A stretch of 61,701 nt of DNA from Halieaceae bacterium. Lineage in GTDB: Bacteria > Pseudomonadota > Gammaproteobacteria > Pseudomonadales > Halieaceae. Of this stretch, positions 24,412 to 32,506 are shown one piece after another (positions within the stretch are counted from its first letter, which is position 1; each line of letters begins with the position of its first letter). A program made the translations under genes and the position numbers. The DNA is taken from contig JADGEN010000010.1 in assembly GCA_016744355.1 (NCBI GenBank), forward strand, positions 1 to 61,701, given 5' to 3'. Below the pieces are notes generated by a model, which saw nothing but the letters and a program-made list of their open reading frames with translations, searched no databases and was not told the origin of the DNA.

Positions 24412-25676
24412 AAATGATTGGCGCAATATGCTGCCACCTCCGCAAAAACCTGCTTGATGTTGTGGCTGCTGTTAAAAGTACCAACCGAGTCGTCCACTGC
24501 CTGTACATCACCCGCTGTAGGTGCAGGCTCTCGTAAACACACAGCGCGAAACACTTTTTTAACCTGACAATAGGAAAAAGCATCCGTATTGGCGAGCTCA
24601 CGCCCCAGCGAAGCGGCACCGTCCCCCTCCGCATAGGCGGGGTTCACCGCCATATCCATCGCGCCGGAATTCCCCGCTGCAGAGCGCCAACCTATTCGCC
24701 CGCTGTTGTCGCCCAGACGCCAGTAGTTAGTCCAGTGATCGTTGGGAGTGACATAGCCTGTAGCAAATGTGGCTTCGTTGATATGATATTTGGGCTGCAC
24801 CGTGTTCGGCGTATAACTCATAGTGCCCAAATCCTTGCGCGCATCCAACTCCAGCCCGGGAAACGCCTCTTCCTCCGGGTAGGGAAAATCGTAATAGGCG
24901 AAAGCCTGCGCCATTGGGTCCATACCGGCATGGCAACCCACACATTGATTGAGAAAAAGGGTGCTGTCACCGCCGGGGCTACGGGACACGTCCTGGCGAA
25001 TTCTATCGCTGGGTCTGCCCGGGTCCTTCAGCTGTTCCAGATCAACACAGAGATGGTTCAGTACGGTGAAGCGAAACATGGCCCGGTTTGTGCCATCGAC
25101 AAAAAACGCACGCGCTGCAGCACGAGTACTCATGACACCCGCCACCGCCTCGGAAGGAAAACCTGTCAGGCTGCTCTGCGTGTCTGGCACCAGCACTTCG
25201 GGGTCTCCAAGATCACTCCCAGACGCTTCCAAAAACTCATAATGTCGATTGTCACTATTGGAATAGCCGGGTATGCCCGGGATGTTGCCGCGATAAATAA
25301 TGTCACTGGACAGGATTTCACGAAAATCCTTTTCATCGCGTACCATGCCGACAATCGTCGCACTGTAATCGTTCAGGGGGGCAAAAACATCCTGATCTTC
25401 ATTGGTCCATGGGGTCACCCAGTTTTTCAGGGTAACGGTGTAGAAGTCACCGGTAGCTGGTGCCGAGGGGGCACCATCAATGGCATACAGAGCGGCAGTA
25501 ATGGCCCCACCGCCACCGCTTATAGCCGTTTCCATGGCATCCAGCATCGCGTTCGATGGCGGCACTCCAGTGAGCCGGTCGTGTATACGTTTCGCCTGCT
25601 CACGAGGCCCCGCAGCGCAACTTAACGACAGCGTCAATCCCAGACCAAACAGCAAAGCTTGAGTAGTTCTCCCCAC
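24408..25676 (-). CDS. Exported mono-CxxCH protein (DUF1585/DUF1588-like)
   Basis: I start at the GTG at 25676 (MGRTTQALLF), with GGAGAT about eight bases upstream. It gives a clean signal (LLFGLGLTLSLSC), whereas the upstream frame is unsupported and runs into the promoter region. The 422-aa product contains FTVLNHLCVDLEQL and, at about residues 250-255, LNQCVGCHAGMDPMAQAFAYYDF. That CxxCHxGMDP motif resembles the C-terminal domains of the DUF1592/1588/1585 planctomycete-type cytochrome proteins. It is the first gene of the operon and is coupled to the LamG lipoprotein by ATGA. Confidence 0.75.
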   Translation of the reverse strand: MGRTTQALLFGLGLTLSLSCAAGPREQAKRIHDRLTGVPPSNAMLDAMETAISGGGGAITAALYAIDGAPSAPATGDFYTVTLKNWVTPWTNEDQDVFAPLNDYSATIVGMVRDEKDFREILSSDIIYRGNIPGIPGYSNSDNRHYEFLEASGSDLGDPEVLVPDTQSSLTGFPSEAVAGVMSTRAAARAFFVDGTNRAMFRFTVLNHLCVDLEQLKDPGRPSDRIRQDVSRSPGGDSTLFLNQCVGCHAGMDPMAQAFAYYDFPYPEEEAFPGLELDARKDLGTMSYTPNTVQPKYHINEATFATGYVTPNDHWTNYWRLGDNSGRIGWRSAAGNSGAMDMAVNPAYAEGDGAASLGRELANTDAFSYCQVKKVFRAVCLREPAPTAGDVQAVDDSVGTFNSSHNIKQVFAEVAAYCANHL

Positions 25677-25937
25677 GGTACTATCTCCATATAAAGCAGC
25701 GGCGGGACACTGCAATGACCCCATTGGTGTCGGATTTGGGACTAGCATTTCTTTGTCGATCCCAATTTTTGCAAAGCACATCACAGTTATGCAAGCAAAA
25801 ACCCAACAAAACCGTCATTTGTTCTAAACCACTTGTTTTTCTTGTTTTTTTTCCAGTTATCTCTTGCCTTGCTCCTGCTCTATTTGCAAAGCTGAAAACC
25901 CAATACCCTCATAGCGCAGATGTGTACTAACGCTTTT
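25677..25937. promoter_or_regulatory. Divergent control region of the two large operons
   Basis: This 261-bp spacer separates the leftward motor/LamG operon from the rightward HzsA-like operon. The 10-mer TTTGCAAAGC, with a palindromic TTTGCAAA core, occurs at 25768-25777 and 25883-25892 in the same orientation, 115 bp apart, close to eleven helical turns. An inverted repeat TTGGGA/TCCCAA lies at 25736-25741 and 25760-25765. A pyrimidine-rich run with eight consecutive T is near 25845-25853. I could not identify convincing -35/-10 boxes. Confidence 0.4.
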
Positions 25938-28727
25938 ATGAACATAGGATTCACTAACTTTTCCCTCCGCATGTGCGGGACGCTGATTATTACTTGCTTC
26001 GTTGCTGCATGTACCGGCGGTAGCAGTAGCGGCGGCGACGTCACTCTGGCCACAAGCGAACAGAGTGATGACCCTGTTGTTCTCGAAATACCTGTGGCTT
26101 ATATTATTCGCCCCCTTCCGGAATCACCGGGCGATTTACGGGACCCACTAGCTTTCTCCCCCGGCGCGCGATTGATCGTTCGAGAGCGGGCCTCTGCCAC
26201 AGCCGATGATCTGGATATAACCGAACAAATAAGAGACATCGTGGCAGAAGAAGAAGCTGTTGCAACAGAGTCGCTTTCCATTGACATCAAAGGCCTGGAG
26301 AGCTCCTACGACGGTAAAACACTGATCTTTTCCGCACGAGTGGTGGCAGAACCCGTGGACGCCAACCTGGAGCTAACCACGTGGAACCTGTGGACCTTTG
26401 ATTTCGAAACGCTTCAAGCCCAATATCTCATCCCATCACGCATCAAGCGTAACGAGGGCATGGAAACCGGCGGCGGCCAGGATATCGACCCACATTTCCT
26501 CAGCGACGACCGCATTGTATTCAGCTCTACCAGGCAAGTTGCCAGCCAGGCCAGACAATTGAATGAAGGTCGGGGACAAATTTTTGCAGCACAGGTTGAA
26601 AGTGGCAACCAACCCGCCGCCGTGCTGCACATTTACGACCCCCAGTTGCGCGATACCGAGTTCAAGCAGGTCTCCTTTAACCGCGGACACGATCTGGACC
26701 CCACCGTGTTGTCCAGCGGTGAGATCGTATTCAGCCGTTGGAATGATGGTCGCGACAATCACATCAGCCTGTTCCGCATTCACCCATCGGGAGAAAAATT
26801 ATCGCCGCTATATGGTTTTCACAGCCAGAATAGTGGCACTGACGGCACAGCTGTGGAATACACACAGGCGCGCGAGTTGGACGATGGTCGCTTGGTCTCT
26901 GTTGTAAAACCTTTCTCCGCGGAGAGCTTTGGCGGTGAAATTGTGATCATCGATGCACAGAATTATTCAGATCAAGAACAGTTAGTAAATACGGACCAAA
27001 GCGTAGGCGGCACAGCGCAGGAGTCACTGACTAACACCGAAATCAGAACCGATGGTTTAGTGTCACGCGGCGGACAGTATGGTTCAGTTTATCCCCTGCG
27101 TGATGGCAGTCAGCGCTTGTTGGTCACCTGGAGTGACTGCAGGGTTATTGACGAAGACGCCAGCCCTACAAATCAGGGCGATGCTGTGCCGTGCAAACTG
27201 CAAGCTGACAACACCAACCCCGCTCCACCGCTATACGGTGGATGGATCTACGACCCCACCGAAGATACGCAACGCCCTGTCGTTATAGGCACAGAGGGCT
27301 TTATGGTCAGCGAATTTATCGCGGCAGAACCCAGAAATTTTCCATCCCTGGTGCCCCTGGCAGATAACTTCGACGCCAACCTTGCTCTGGAAAACAATGG
27401 TCGCTTACTCATCGACAGTGTCTACGATTTGGACGGCGTCGACATTTCCCCGGCCGGCATTGCCAGCCACCGACAACCTGGTACGCCACCGTTTACCCAA
27501 AGGCCCGCCCGCTTCTTGCGTATTGTGCAACCCGTGCCTATTCCCGACCGAGAGGTTTTCGACATTCCCCGCTATGCCTTTGGCGTAAGCAGTGCCTTTT
27601 CTTTTCGTGAAATTGCAGGTTACGTTCCTATAGAGCCCGACGGATCAGTGACGGTGGTTGTTAACGCGGGACGACCATTCAGCTTTAGTGTGCTGGATGA
27701 AGCCGGCCGCAGAATTGGTCGAGACCACGATTACTGGCTGCAAGTCGCTGCCGGCGAAACACTACACTGCGCGGGCTGCCACAGTGGCGACAGCAGCTCC
27801 CCTCACGGGCGCATAGATGCTCAGGTTCAATCGTCCAACCCGGGAGCCATCGCACTGGCAAGTGGTACAACGGGCTACCCCGCCACCAACTCTGCAGATC
27901 TGTTTGCCATTGAGCCAGGTAAAACGATGGCGCAAACGTGGAATTTTCATCGCCCTTTAGGCAACGAAACGGAGGTGGACCGACGTCTCTCTCTGGAGCA
28001 GAGTTACACCGATGAGTGGAGTGCGCCCGAACTCACTCCCGACCCGGAAATTGTAGACCGTGCCTACGACCCTGCATGGACTGATATTCCCGCCGACAAA
28101 CCTTTGGTCGTCGACAATCTCGATCCCACGCAGCCAAGCCGCATAGTTATCAACTATATAGATCACATTCACCCGATTTGGGAGCGGGTACGAACACCCG
28201 TGGCCAATGCTGAAGGCCTGTTGTTTGACAACTGTGTCGGATGCCACAGCACACAGGACGATACAGTTGTTGCAGCCGGTCAGCTTGATTTAAGCGCCGC
28301 GCCCTCCGATGTAGATCCTGACCATTATCGATCCTACCGTGAGTTATTAAGCACCGATCAGGAGCAGTGGATTACCCTGGGTGACGCTGTGGCAGACCGA
28401 CAACGTGTGTGCACCAGCGAGGACGCGGATGGCAATACGCTTATCACCACCGAGACACTGGACTTGCCCGCTGTAATGCGTGCGGGTTCAGCCAATGGCA
28501 GTGGCAGCTTTTTCAGTTGCTTCAGCGGTGGCGACTGCGGCCTGATGAGCCAACCTCCCCTGCCAGCAAACTGCACCGAAGACAGCGGCACACCCGTTAT
28601 TGCAACACGCAACACGATTGACCACAGCGGGCTTCTCAGCCCACCGGAACTGCGGCTTATTTCGGAGTGGTTGGACATCGGTGCACAGTATTACAATAAC
28701 CCCTTCGATCCGCGCTTGAGTGATTGA
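25938..28727 (+). CDS. HzsA-related lipoprotein with beta-propeller and two CxxCH motifs
   Basis: The start is uncertain among three in-frame ATGs (25920, 25938, 25971), none with a clear SD. 25938 gives a lipoprotein signal ending FVAAC. The ~929-aa product has a beta-propeller-like N-terminal half with DIDPHFLSDDRIVFSSTR and DLDPTVLSSGEIVFSRW repeats, as in PD40/TolB-type blades. Two CxxCH heme motifs follow: CAGCH (about 611) and CVGCH (about 766). The overall plan (SYDGKTLIFSA, propeller, then CxxCH modules) matches proteins named after hydrazine synthase alpha. Hydrazine synthesis is not implied. It is likely anchored to the outer membrane and is a possible partner of the LamG cytochrome across the divergent promoter. 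Confidence 0.75.
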   Translation: MNIGFTNFSLRMCGTLIITCFVAACTGGSSSGGDVTLATSEQSDDPVVLEIPVAYIIRPLPESPGDLRDPLAFSPGARLIVRERASATADDLDITEQIRDIVAEEEAVATESLSIDIKGLESSYDGKTLIFSARVVAEPVDANLELTTWNLWTFDFETLQAQYLIPSRIKRNEGMETGGGQDIDPHFLSDDRIVFSSTRQVASQARQLNEGRGQIFAAQVESGNQPAAVLHIYDPQLRDTEFKQVSFNRGHDLDPTVLSSGEIVFSRWNDGRDNHISLFRIHPSGEKLSPLYGFHSQNSGTDGTAVEYTQARELDDGRLVSVVKPFSAESFGGEIVIIDAQNYSDQEQLVNTDQSVGGTAQESLTNTEIRTDGLVSRGGQYGSVYPLRDGSQRLLVTWSDCRVIDEDASPTNQGDAVPCKLQADNTNPAPPLYGGWIYDPTEDTQRPVVIGTEGFMVSEFIAAEPRNFPSLVPLADNFDANLALENNGRLLIDSVYDLDGVDISPAGIASHRQPGTPPFTQRPARFLRIVQPVPIPDREVFDIPRYAFGVSSAFSFREIAGYVPIEPDGSVTVVVNAGRPFSFSVLDEAGRRIGRDHDYWLQVAAGETLHCAGCHSGDSSSPHGRIDAQVQSSNPGAIALASGTTGYPATNSADLFAIEPGKTMAQTWNFHRPLGNETEVDRRLSLEQSYTDEWSAPELTPDPEIVDRAYDPAWTDIPADKPLVVDNLDPTQPSRIVINYIDHIHPIWERVRTPVANAEGLLFDNCVGCHSTQDDTVVAAGQLDLSAAPSDVDPDHYRSYRELLSTDQEQWITLGDAVADRQRVCTSEDADGNTLITTETLDLPAVMRAGSANGSGSFFSCFSGGDCGLMSQPPLPANCTEDSGTPVIATRNTIDHSGLLSPPELRLISEWLDIGAQYYNNPFDPRLSD

Positions 28728-28736
28728 GGGCCTGAC

Positions 28737-29513
28737 ATGTATTCCTCTGTCCTAAACAGTTTTTCGCATTTTCAATATGCTATCTGCACCGTTGTATTTG
28801 TAATGATGGCTCTAATCGCTACACCCGCTTACACCCAGGACGTGCCAGTGTATTCAACGGTAGTAGAACCCTATATCGAGCTGCACACACAACCTGGTCG
28901 TTCCTACCCCGTGTTCTACATCGCCGAGCGTGGCGAGTCAGTTGAACTACTAAAACAGCGCACCGATTGGATAAAGGTACGCAATCTACGTGGCATAGAG
29001 GGGTGGGTTCACATCGACGAGATCGGCCGCACCGTCAATGAGGCCGGTGAGGCTCTTGCAATACACAGCCCCAACCTTGATAGCTTTGCCAATCGAAAAT
29101 GGGAGTTCGGGGTTATGTTGGGAGACTTCGACAGCAGCGACGCAGTAACCGGATATGGCGGATGGCAGTTCACCCGCAACCTTTCAGTAGAAGTAGCGGC
29201 GACGGAAAATTTTGGCAGTTTTTCCGACGGCAGTATGATAACTGGCAGCATCGTGCACCAGATGTTTCCCCAGTGGCGCTACTCGCCCTTTGTTACTATT
29301 GGCGGCGGTGTGCGTGAAACCAGGCCGCGCTCCACCCTGGTGGGCACCGAAGACAGGACCGATAATGTGGCCAGTGTGGGTGGTGGCGTGCGCATCTACT
29401 TAACGCGAAAGCTCATTCTGCGGCTGCAGTACAAACACTACGTTGTAATGACCGACAGAGACGATGATGAAGAGGTGGACGAATGGAAAATTGGCATAAG
29501 CGCGTTTTACTAA
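28737..29513 (+). CDS. SH3-domain outer-membrane beta-barrel protein
   Basis: This 258-aa product has a signal peptide (about 1-34), a bacterial SH3 domain (about 40-100: [41 protein letters not shown]), then a C-terminal eight-strand-like barrel of alternating hydrophobic strands ending in aromatic Tyr (KIGISAFY). SD GAGGGCC precedes the ATG. It follows the HzsA-like gene by 9 bp and overlaps the next barrel gene by 31 bp. An SH3 fused to a barrel could tie the outer membrane to peptidoglycan. Confidence 0.8.
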   Translation: MYSSVLNSFSHFQYAICTVVFVMMALIATPAYTQDVPVYSTVVEPYIELHTQPGRSYPVFYIAERGESVELLKQRTDWIKVRNLRGIEGWVHIDEIGRTVNEAGEALAIHSPNLDSFANRKWEFGVMLGDFDSSDAVTGYGGWQFTRNLSVEVAATENFGSFSDGSMITGSIVHQMFPQWRYSPFVTIGGGVRETRPRSTLVGTEDRTDNVASVGGGVRIYLTRKLILRLQYKHYVVMTDRDDDEEVDEWKIGISAFY

Positions 29514-30133
29514 CGGCCGTGGCCGCAGTTGGCAGCTTGATGACCGGCGTCGCCACTGCACAATCTACAACTGTGGGCGAAGAGATCATCAGCCCGGATA
29601 TCGATCGAAGGACCATTGAAAAACCCGCTATCGACACAGAGGATTTTGAAGTTGGCTTGTACGTGGGCATTCTCAGCATCGAGGATTTCAACAGCGAGAT
29701 TGTCTACGGCGTGCGCGGCGCATGGCACATCACCGAGGACTTCTTCTTTGAAGTGGACTACGCCGTGTCCGAAGCCGACCTCACCAGCTACGAGGAGATC
29801 ACCGGCGGGCCGCCTCTGTTTGAAGACAGTGAACGCGACTACAGCTATTACACCCTCAACCTCGGGTGGAACGCTTTGCCGGGGGAAGTCTTCATCTTGG
29901 ACGACTACACCCTGAAGTCAGACTTTTTTCTGATTGCAGGCGCGGGCAGCACTGATTTTCTAGGCGACAACTGGTTTACCGTGTCTGTTGGTGCAGGCTA
30001 CCGACTGCTATTGAACGACTGGATTACCTGGCGCGTTGATGTACGCGACCATATTTTTGACCGCGATGTATTCGGTCAGGATACGACAACTAACAACATC
30101 GAATGGTCCACCGGAGTCACCTTCTTCTTTTAG
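29483..30133 (+). CDS. Outer-membrane beta-barrel protein (Myxococcus-type OMP family)
   Basis: A 216-aa product with a signal peptide (cleavage near ATA|QS, about 28) and a small barrel: [77 protein letters not shown], ending in phenylalanines. The overall pattern resembles the 'outer membrane beta-barrel domain' family found in Myxococcus envelope machines and other proteobacteria. The ATG has GAGGTGG upstream inside the preceding gene (31-bp overlap), so its translation is coupled to the SH3 barrel. Confidence 0.75.
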   Translation: MENWHKRVLLTAVAAVGSLMTGVATAQSTTVGEEIISPDIDRRTIEKPAIDTEDFEVGLYVGILSIEDFNSEIVYGVRGAWHITEDFFFEVDYAVSEADLTSYEEITGGPPLFEDSERDYSYYTLNLGWNALPGEVFILDDYTLKSDFFLIAGAGSTDFLGDNWFTVSVGAGYRLLLNDWITWRVDVRDHIFDRDVFGQDTTTNNIEWSTGVTFFF

Positions 30134-30141
30134 GTATCGAT

Positions 30142-30630
30142 ATGAAAAATAATCCTATAGCCGTACTTCTTTTCGCCATGCTACCTTCAATGGTGTTTGC
30201 GGTACCCGATATCGGGCCGGCGGAAAATTTCACGCTCAAGAGTGCCCAGGGAAGCAATATCCGCCTCAGTGAATATCGCGGACAGGTTGTGTTGATTAAT
30301 TTCTGGGCCTCCTGGTGCGGCCCCTGTCGACAGGAAATGCCACATCTCGACGCACTGCAGGAAAAATATGAAGCACTGGGTTTCACCGTATTTGGTGTGA
30401 ACGTTGAACAGGACAGAAAAATGGCAGACCAGGTATTGAGAGACATTCCGGTCACGTTTCCCATTTTGTTTGATGAGCACAACACTGTTAGCGAGCTTTA
30501 TGATGTTGATGCTATGCCCGCCACTGTGTTGGTAGATCGCAATGGCGACATTCGTTTTGTACACCGGGGCTACAAGTCCGGCTATGAAGACGTGTACGAG
30601 CGCCAGGTTCGTACACTGATTAAAGAGTGA
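30142..30630 (+). CDS. TlpA-like periplasmic thiol-disulfide oxidoreductase
   Basis: I start at MKNNPIAV (30142, AGG eight bases upstream), giving 162 aa with a signal peptide (cleavage after VFA). The thioredoxin domain has the active site WASWCGPCRQEMP and the cis-Pro loop DAMPATVLVD. ResA/TlpA proteins reduce disulfides in the periplasm, classically on apocytochrome CxxCH before heme attachment. That fits the three CxxCH proteins encoded next door. It sits between the barrel genes and DUF4266. Confidence 0.9.
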   Translation: MKNNPIAVLLFAMLPSMVFAVPDIGPAENFTLKSAQGSNIRLSEYRGQVVLINFWASWCGPCRQEMPHLDALQEKYEALGFTVFGVNVEQDRKMADQVLRDIPVTFPILFDEHNTVSELYDVDAMPATVLVDRNGDIRFVHRGYKSGYEDVYERQVRTLIKE

Positions 30631-30638
30631 AGTAGCTT

Positions 30639-30854
30639 ATGAAATTACTAGCCCTACTCCCACTCGTTGTTTCGCTGTGTGCCTGCGGCATACAGCCTTG
30701 GGTCAAACCCTACGAGAGGCAAAATTTGTCGGACCCCATTATGCGTTTTGAGCGCGATCCTATTGCCGGTGGCTACACCAATCACGTATACCAGGCCAGG
30801 GAAGGAGCGCGAGGCGCAGAGGGTAGCGGAGGTGGCGGTTGTGGTTGTAACTAG
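30639..30854 (+). CDS. DUF4266 small lipoprotein with GGCGCN tail
   Basis: A 71-aa lipoprotein: lipobox LCAC (Cys about 16), then GIQPWVKPYERQNLSDPIM and the C-terminal GGGGCGCN, the two hallmarks of DUF4266. The Gly/Cys tail may bind metal or be modified; no function is known to me. GAAG precedes the ATG. Its last 14 bases overlap the start of DUF3570, and its Gly codons (GGAGGTGG) act as the Shine-Dalgarno of that gene. Confidence 0.85.
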   Translation: MKLLALLPLVVSLCACGIQPWVKPYERQNLSDPIMRFERDPIAGGYTNHVYQAREGARGAEGSGGGGCGCN

Positions 30855-32001
30855 AGCCACCCTACTTTTAGTTTGCGGCTCCGCCTTGGCGGTAGGGGCT
30901 TCTTTGTCCAGGGCTACCATACTGCCCGAAGAACGTAGCGACGCCATGTATCATAGTTATGATGGCGGCGGCGTGGAAGTGGATGGGCCCTCCGTACTGG
31001 TACGCAAGAATTTCAAAGAGACTGTTTCAGTCAGCGCGAACTACTATGTCGACAATGTAAGCAGCGCCTCTATAGACGTTATCACCAGCGGTGCCAGCGC
31101 GTACGGGGAGAAGCGCACGGAATACTCACTGGGCACAGACTATCTCTATGGCAAGAGCATTATTAGTGCCAGCTATACCAACAGCGACGAAAGTGACTAC
31201 ACCTCGGATACCTTCTCATTCAACGTTAGCCAGGACTTTTTTGGTGACCTCACCAACGTCAGCTTTGGCTATTCGCTGGGGCAAGATGAAGTATCTCAAA
31301 ATGGCAATAGTGAATTTTCCGAAGACATAGACAAGAATAATTTTCGCTTCGATGTCAGCCAGATCATCAGCAAGGATTTGATAATAGGGTTTAATTACGA
31401 GTTGATTAGCGACGAGGGCTACCTGAATAACCCCTATCGCAGCTATCGCTTTCTTAGCGACCCCCTGGACCCCGATGCCGGTTACCAATTTGCGCAGGAA
31501 GTGTACCCAAACACGCGTACCAGCGATGCTGCCTCTATTCGCTTAAAGTATTTTTTGCCCTGGAGAGCCACAGCCGGTGGCAGCTATCGCTACTTTACCG
31601 ATGACTGGGGTGTCGACGCCCACACTGCGCAACTCACCTACACTCACGTTCTATACGACAACTGGTTCTTCGATCTGAAATACCGCTATTACGTACAAAC
31701 ACAGGCCGACTTTTATGAAGACTTATTTCTTTCGCCCTCTCAAGATGAGAAAGACTACCGCGCGCGTGACAAAGAGCTAAGCGACTTCAATAACCAGACC
31801 CTGTCTGCTTACGTGAGCTACCAAAGACCCCTGAGCTACCCCCTGTTGGACCGCGCTGCTTTAACCCTGCAGTGGGACCATATCTGGTTTGATTATGACA
31901 ACTTTGCCGACCTCACAGACGCCTCTTCCCCGGTGGGTGAAGAAACTCTCTACGAGTTTGAAGCGGACGTTATCAAGCTTGTGTTTACGCTCTGGTACTA
32001 A
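30841..32001 (+). CDS. DUF3570 outer-membrane barrel-like protein
   Basis: I place the start at the GTG at 30841: GGAGGTGG lies five bases upstream and it is followed by a signal peptide (LLLVCGSALAVGASLS). The open frame upstream belongs to the overlapping DUF4266 gene. The 386-aa product is strand-rich with aromatic-ended strands to the last residues (VIKLVFTLWY), consistent with a barrel, and shows DUF3570 features (MYHSYDGGGVEVDGPSVLVRK, SVSANYYVDNVSSASIDV, RTEYSLGTDYLYG). A D-x3-S-G-A-S stretch (about 79-86) resembles ApbE flavinylation sites. DUF3570, DUF4266, TlpA and ApbE genes commonly co-occur, from memory. Confidence 0.8.
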   Translation: MVVTRATLLLVCGSALAVGASLSRATILPEERSDAMYHSYDGGGVEVDGPSVLVRKNFKETVSVSANYYVDNVSSASIDVITSGASAYGEKRTEYSLGTDYLYGKSIISASYTNSDESDYTSDTFSFNVSQDFFGDLTNVSFGYSLGQDEVSQNGNSEFSEDIDKNNFRFDVSQIISKDLIIGFNYELISDEGYLNNPYRSYRFLSDPLDPDAGYQFAQEVYPNTRTSDAASIRLKYFLPWRATAGGSYRYFTDDWGVDAHTAQLTYTHVLYDNWFFDLKYRYYVQTQADFYEDLFLSPSQDEKDYRARDKELSDFNNQTLSAYVSYQRPLSYPLLDRAALTLQWDHIWFDYDNFADLTDASSPVGEETLYEFEADVIKLVFTLWY

Positions 32002-32088
32002 TCGGCCCACTAAGCACTACTATCGCCGAAAGCGTGATAACGTAGTGGAATCCTATTTGCTACTGACAGTACACACAGGAGAAATAAC

Positions 32089-32499
32089 GTGGACCTATTT
32101 GACGTAAACTGGATCGCCATTGTTGTCGCAGCGTTGGCCGGCTTTGCTGTTGGCGGTATCTGGTACGGCCCTGTCATGGGCAAGAAGTGGATGGGCGCTG
32201 TTGGCCTGACTGAAGAGCAAATTGGCTCGGGCAATATGGGTGCCATCTACGGCGGTGCGTTTGCATTTAGCCTGCTCGCCTCATGGACATTGGCACATAC
32301 CTTTGCCTCCTATATGGCAGATATGTCTGCGGCGGTAAAGGTCATGACAGCTTTTGGTGTTGGTCTTGGTTTTGTGGTTCCGGCAATCGGCACCAACTAT
32401 CTCTTTTCGCAAAAAAGCAAAGCGCTATTTTTTATTGATGCGGGATATTGGCTGCTCTTCTACACCGCGATGGGTGTTGTCCACGGCCTGTTCGGATAG
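32089..32499 (+). CDS. DUF1761 small membrane protein
   Basis: A 136-aa protein with four predicted membrane helices and the typical DUF1761 opening (NWIAIVVAALAGFAVGGIWYGPVMGKKWM, shown across 8-36). GTG start with AGGAGA seven bases upstream. Function unknown. It converges with the amidohydrolase gene, the stops being 7 bp apart. Confidence 0.85.
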   Translation: MDLFDVNWIAIVVAALAGFAVGGIWYGPVMGKKWMGAVGLTEEQIGSGNMGAIYGGAFAFSLLASWTLAHTFASYMADMSAAVKVMTAFGVGLGFVVPAIGTNYLFSQKSKALFFIDAGYWLLFYTAMGVVHGLFG

Positions 32500-32506
32500 T
32501 TTATGG

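Noticed and set aside
24735-25625. 296-codon rightward open frame antisense to the DUF1588-like gene
   Set aside because: Shadow frame. Its translation has no family pattern, is rich in R/H/G, and the opposite strand encodes a recognisable CxxCH protein with operon overlaps.
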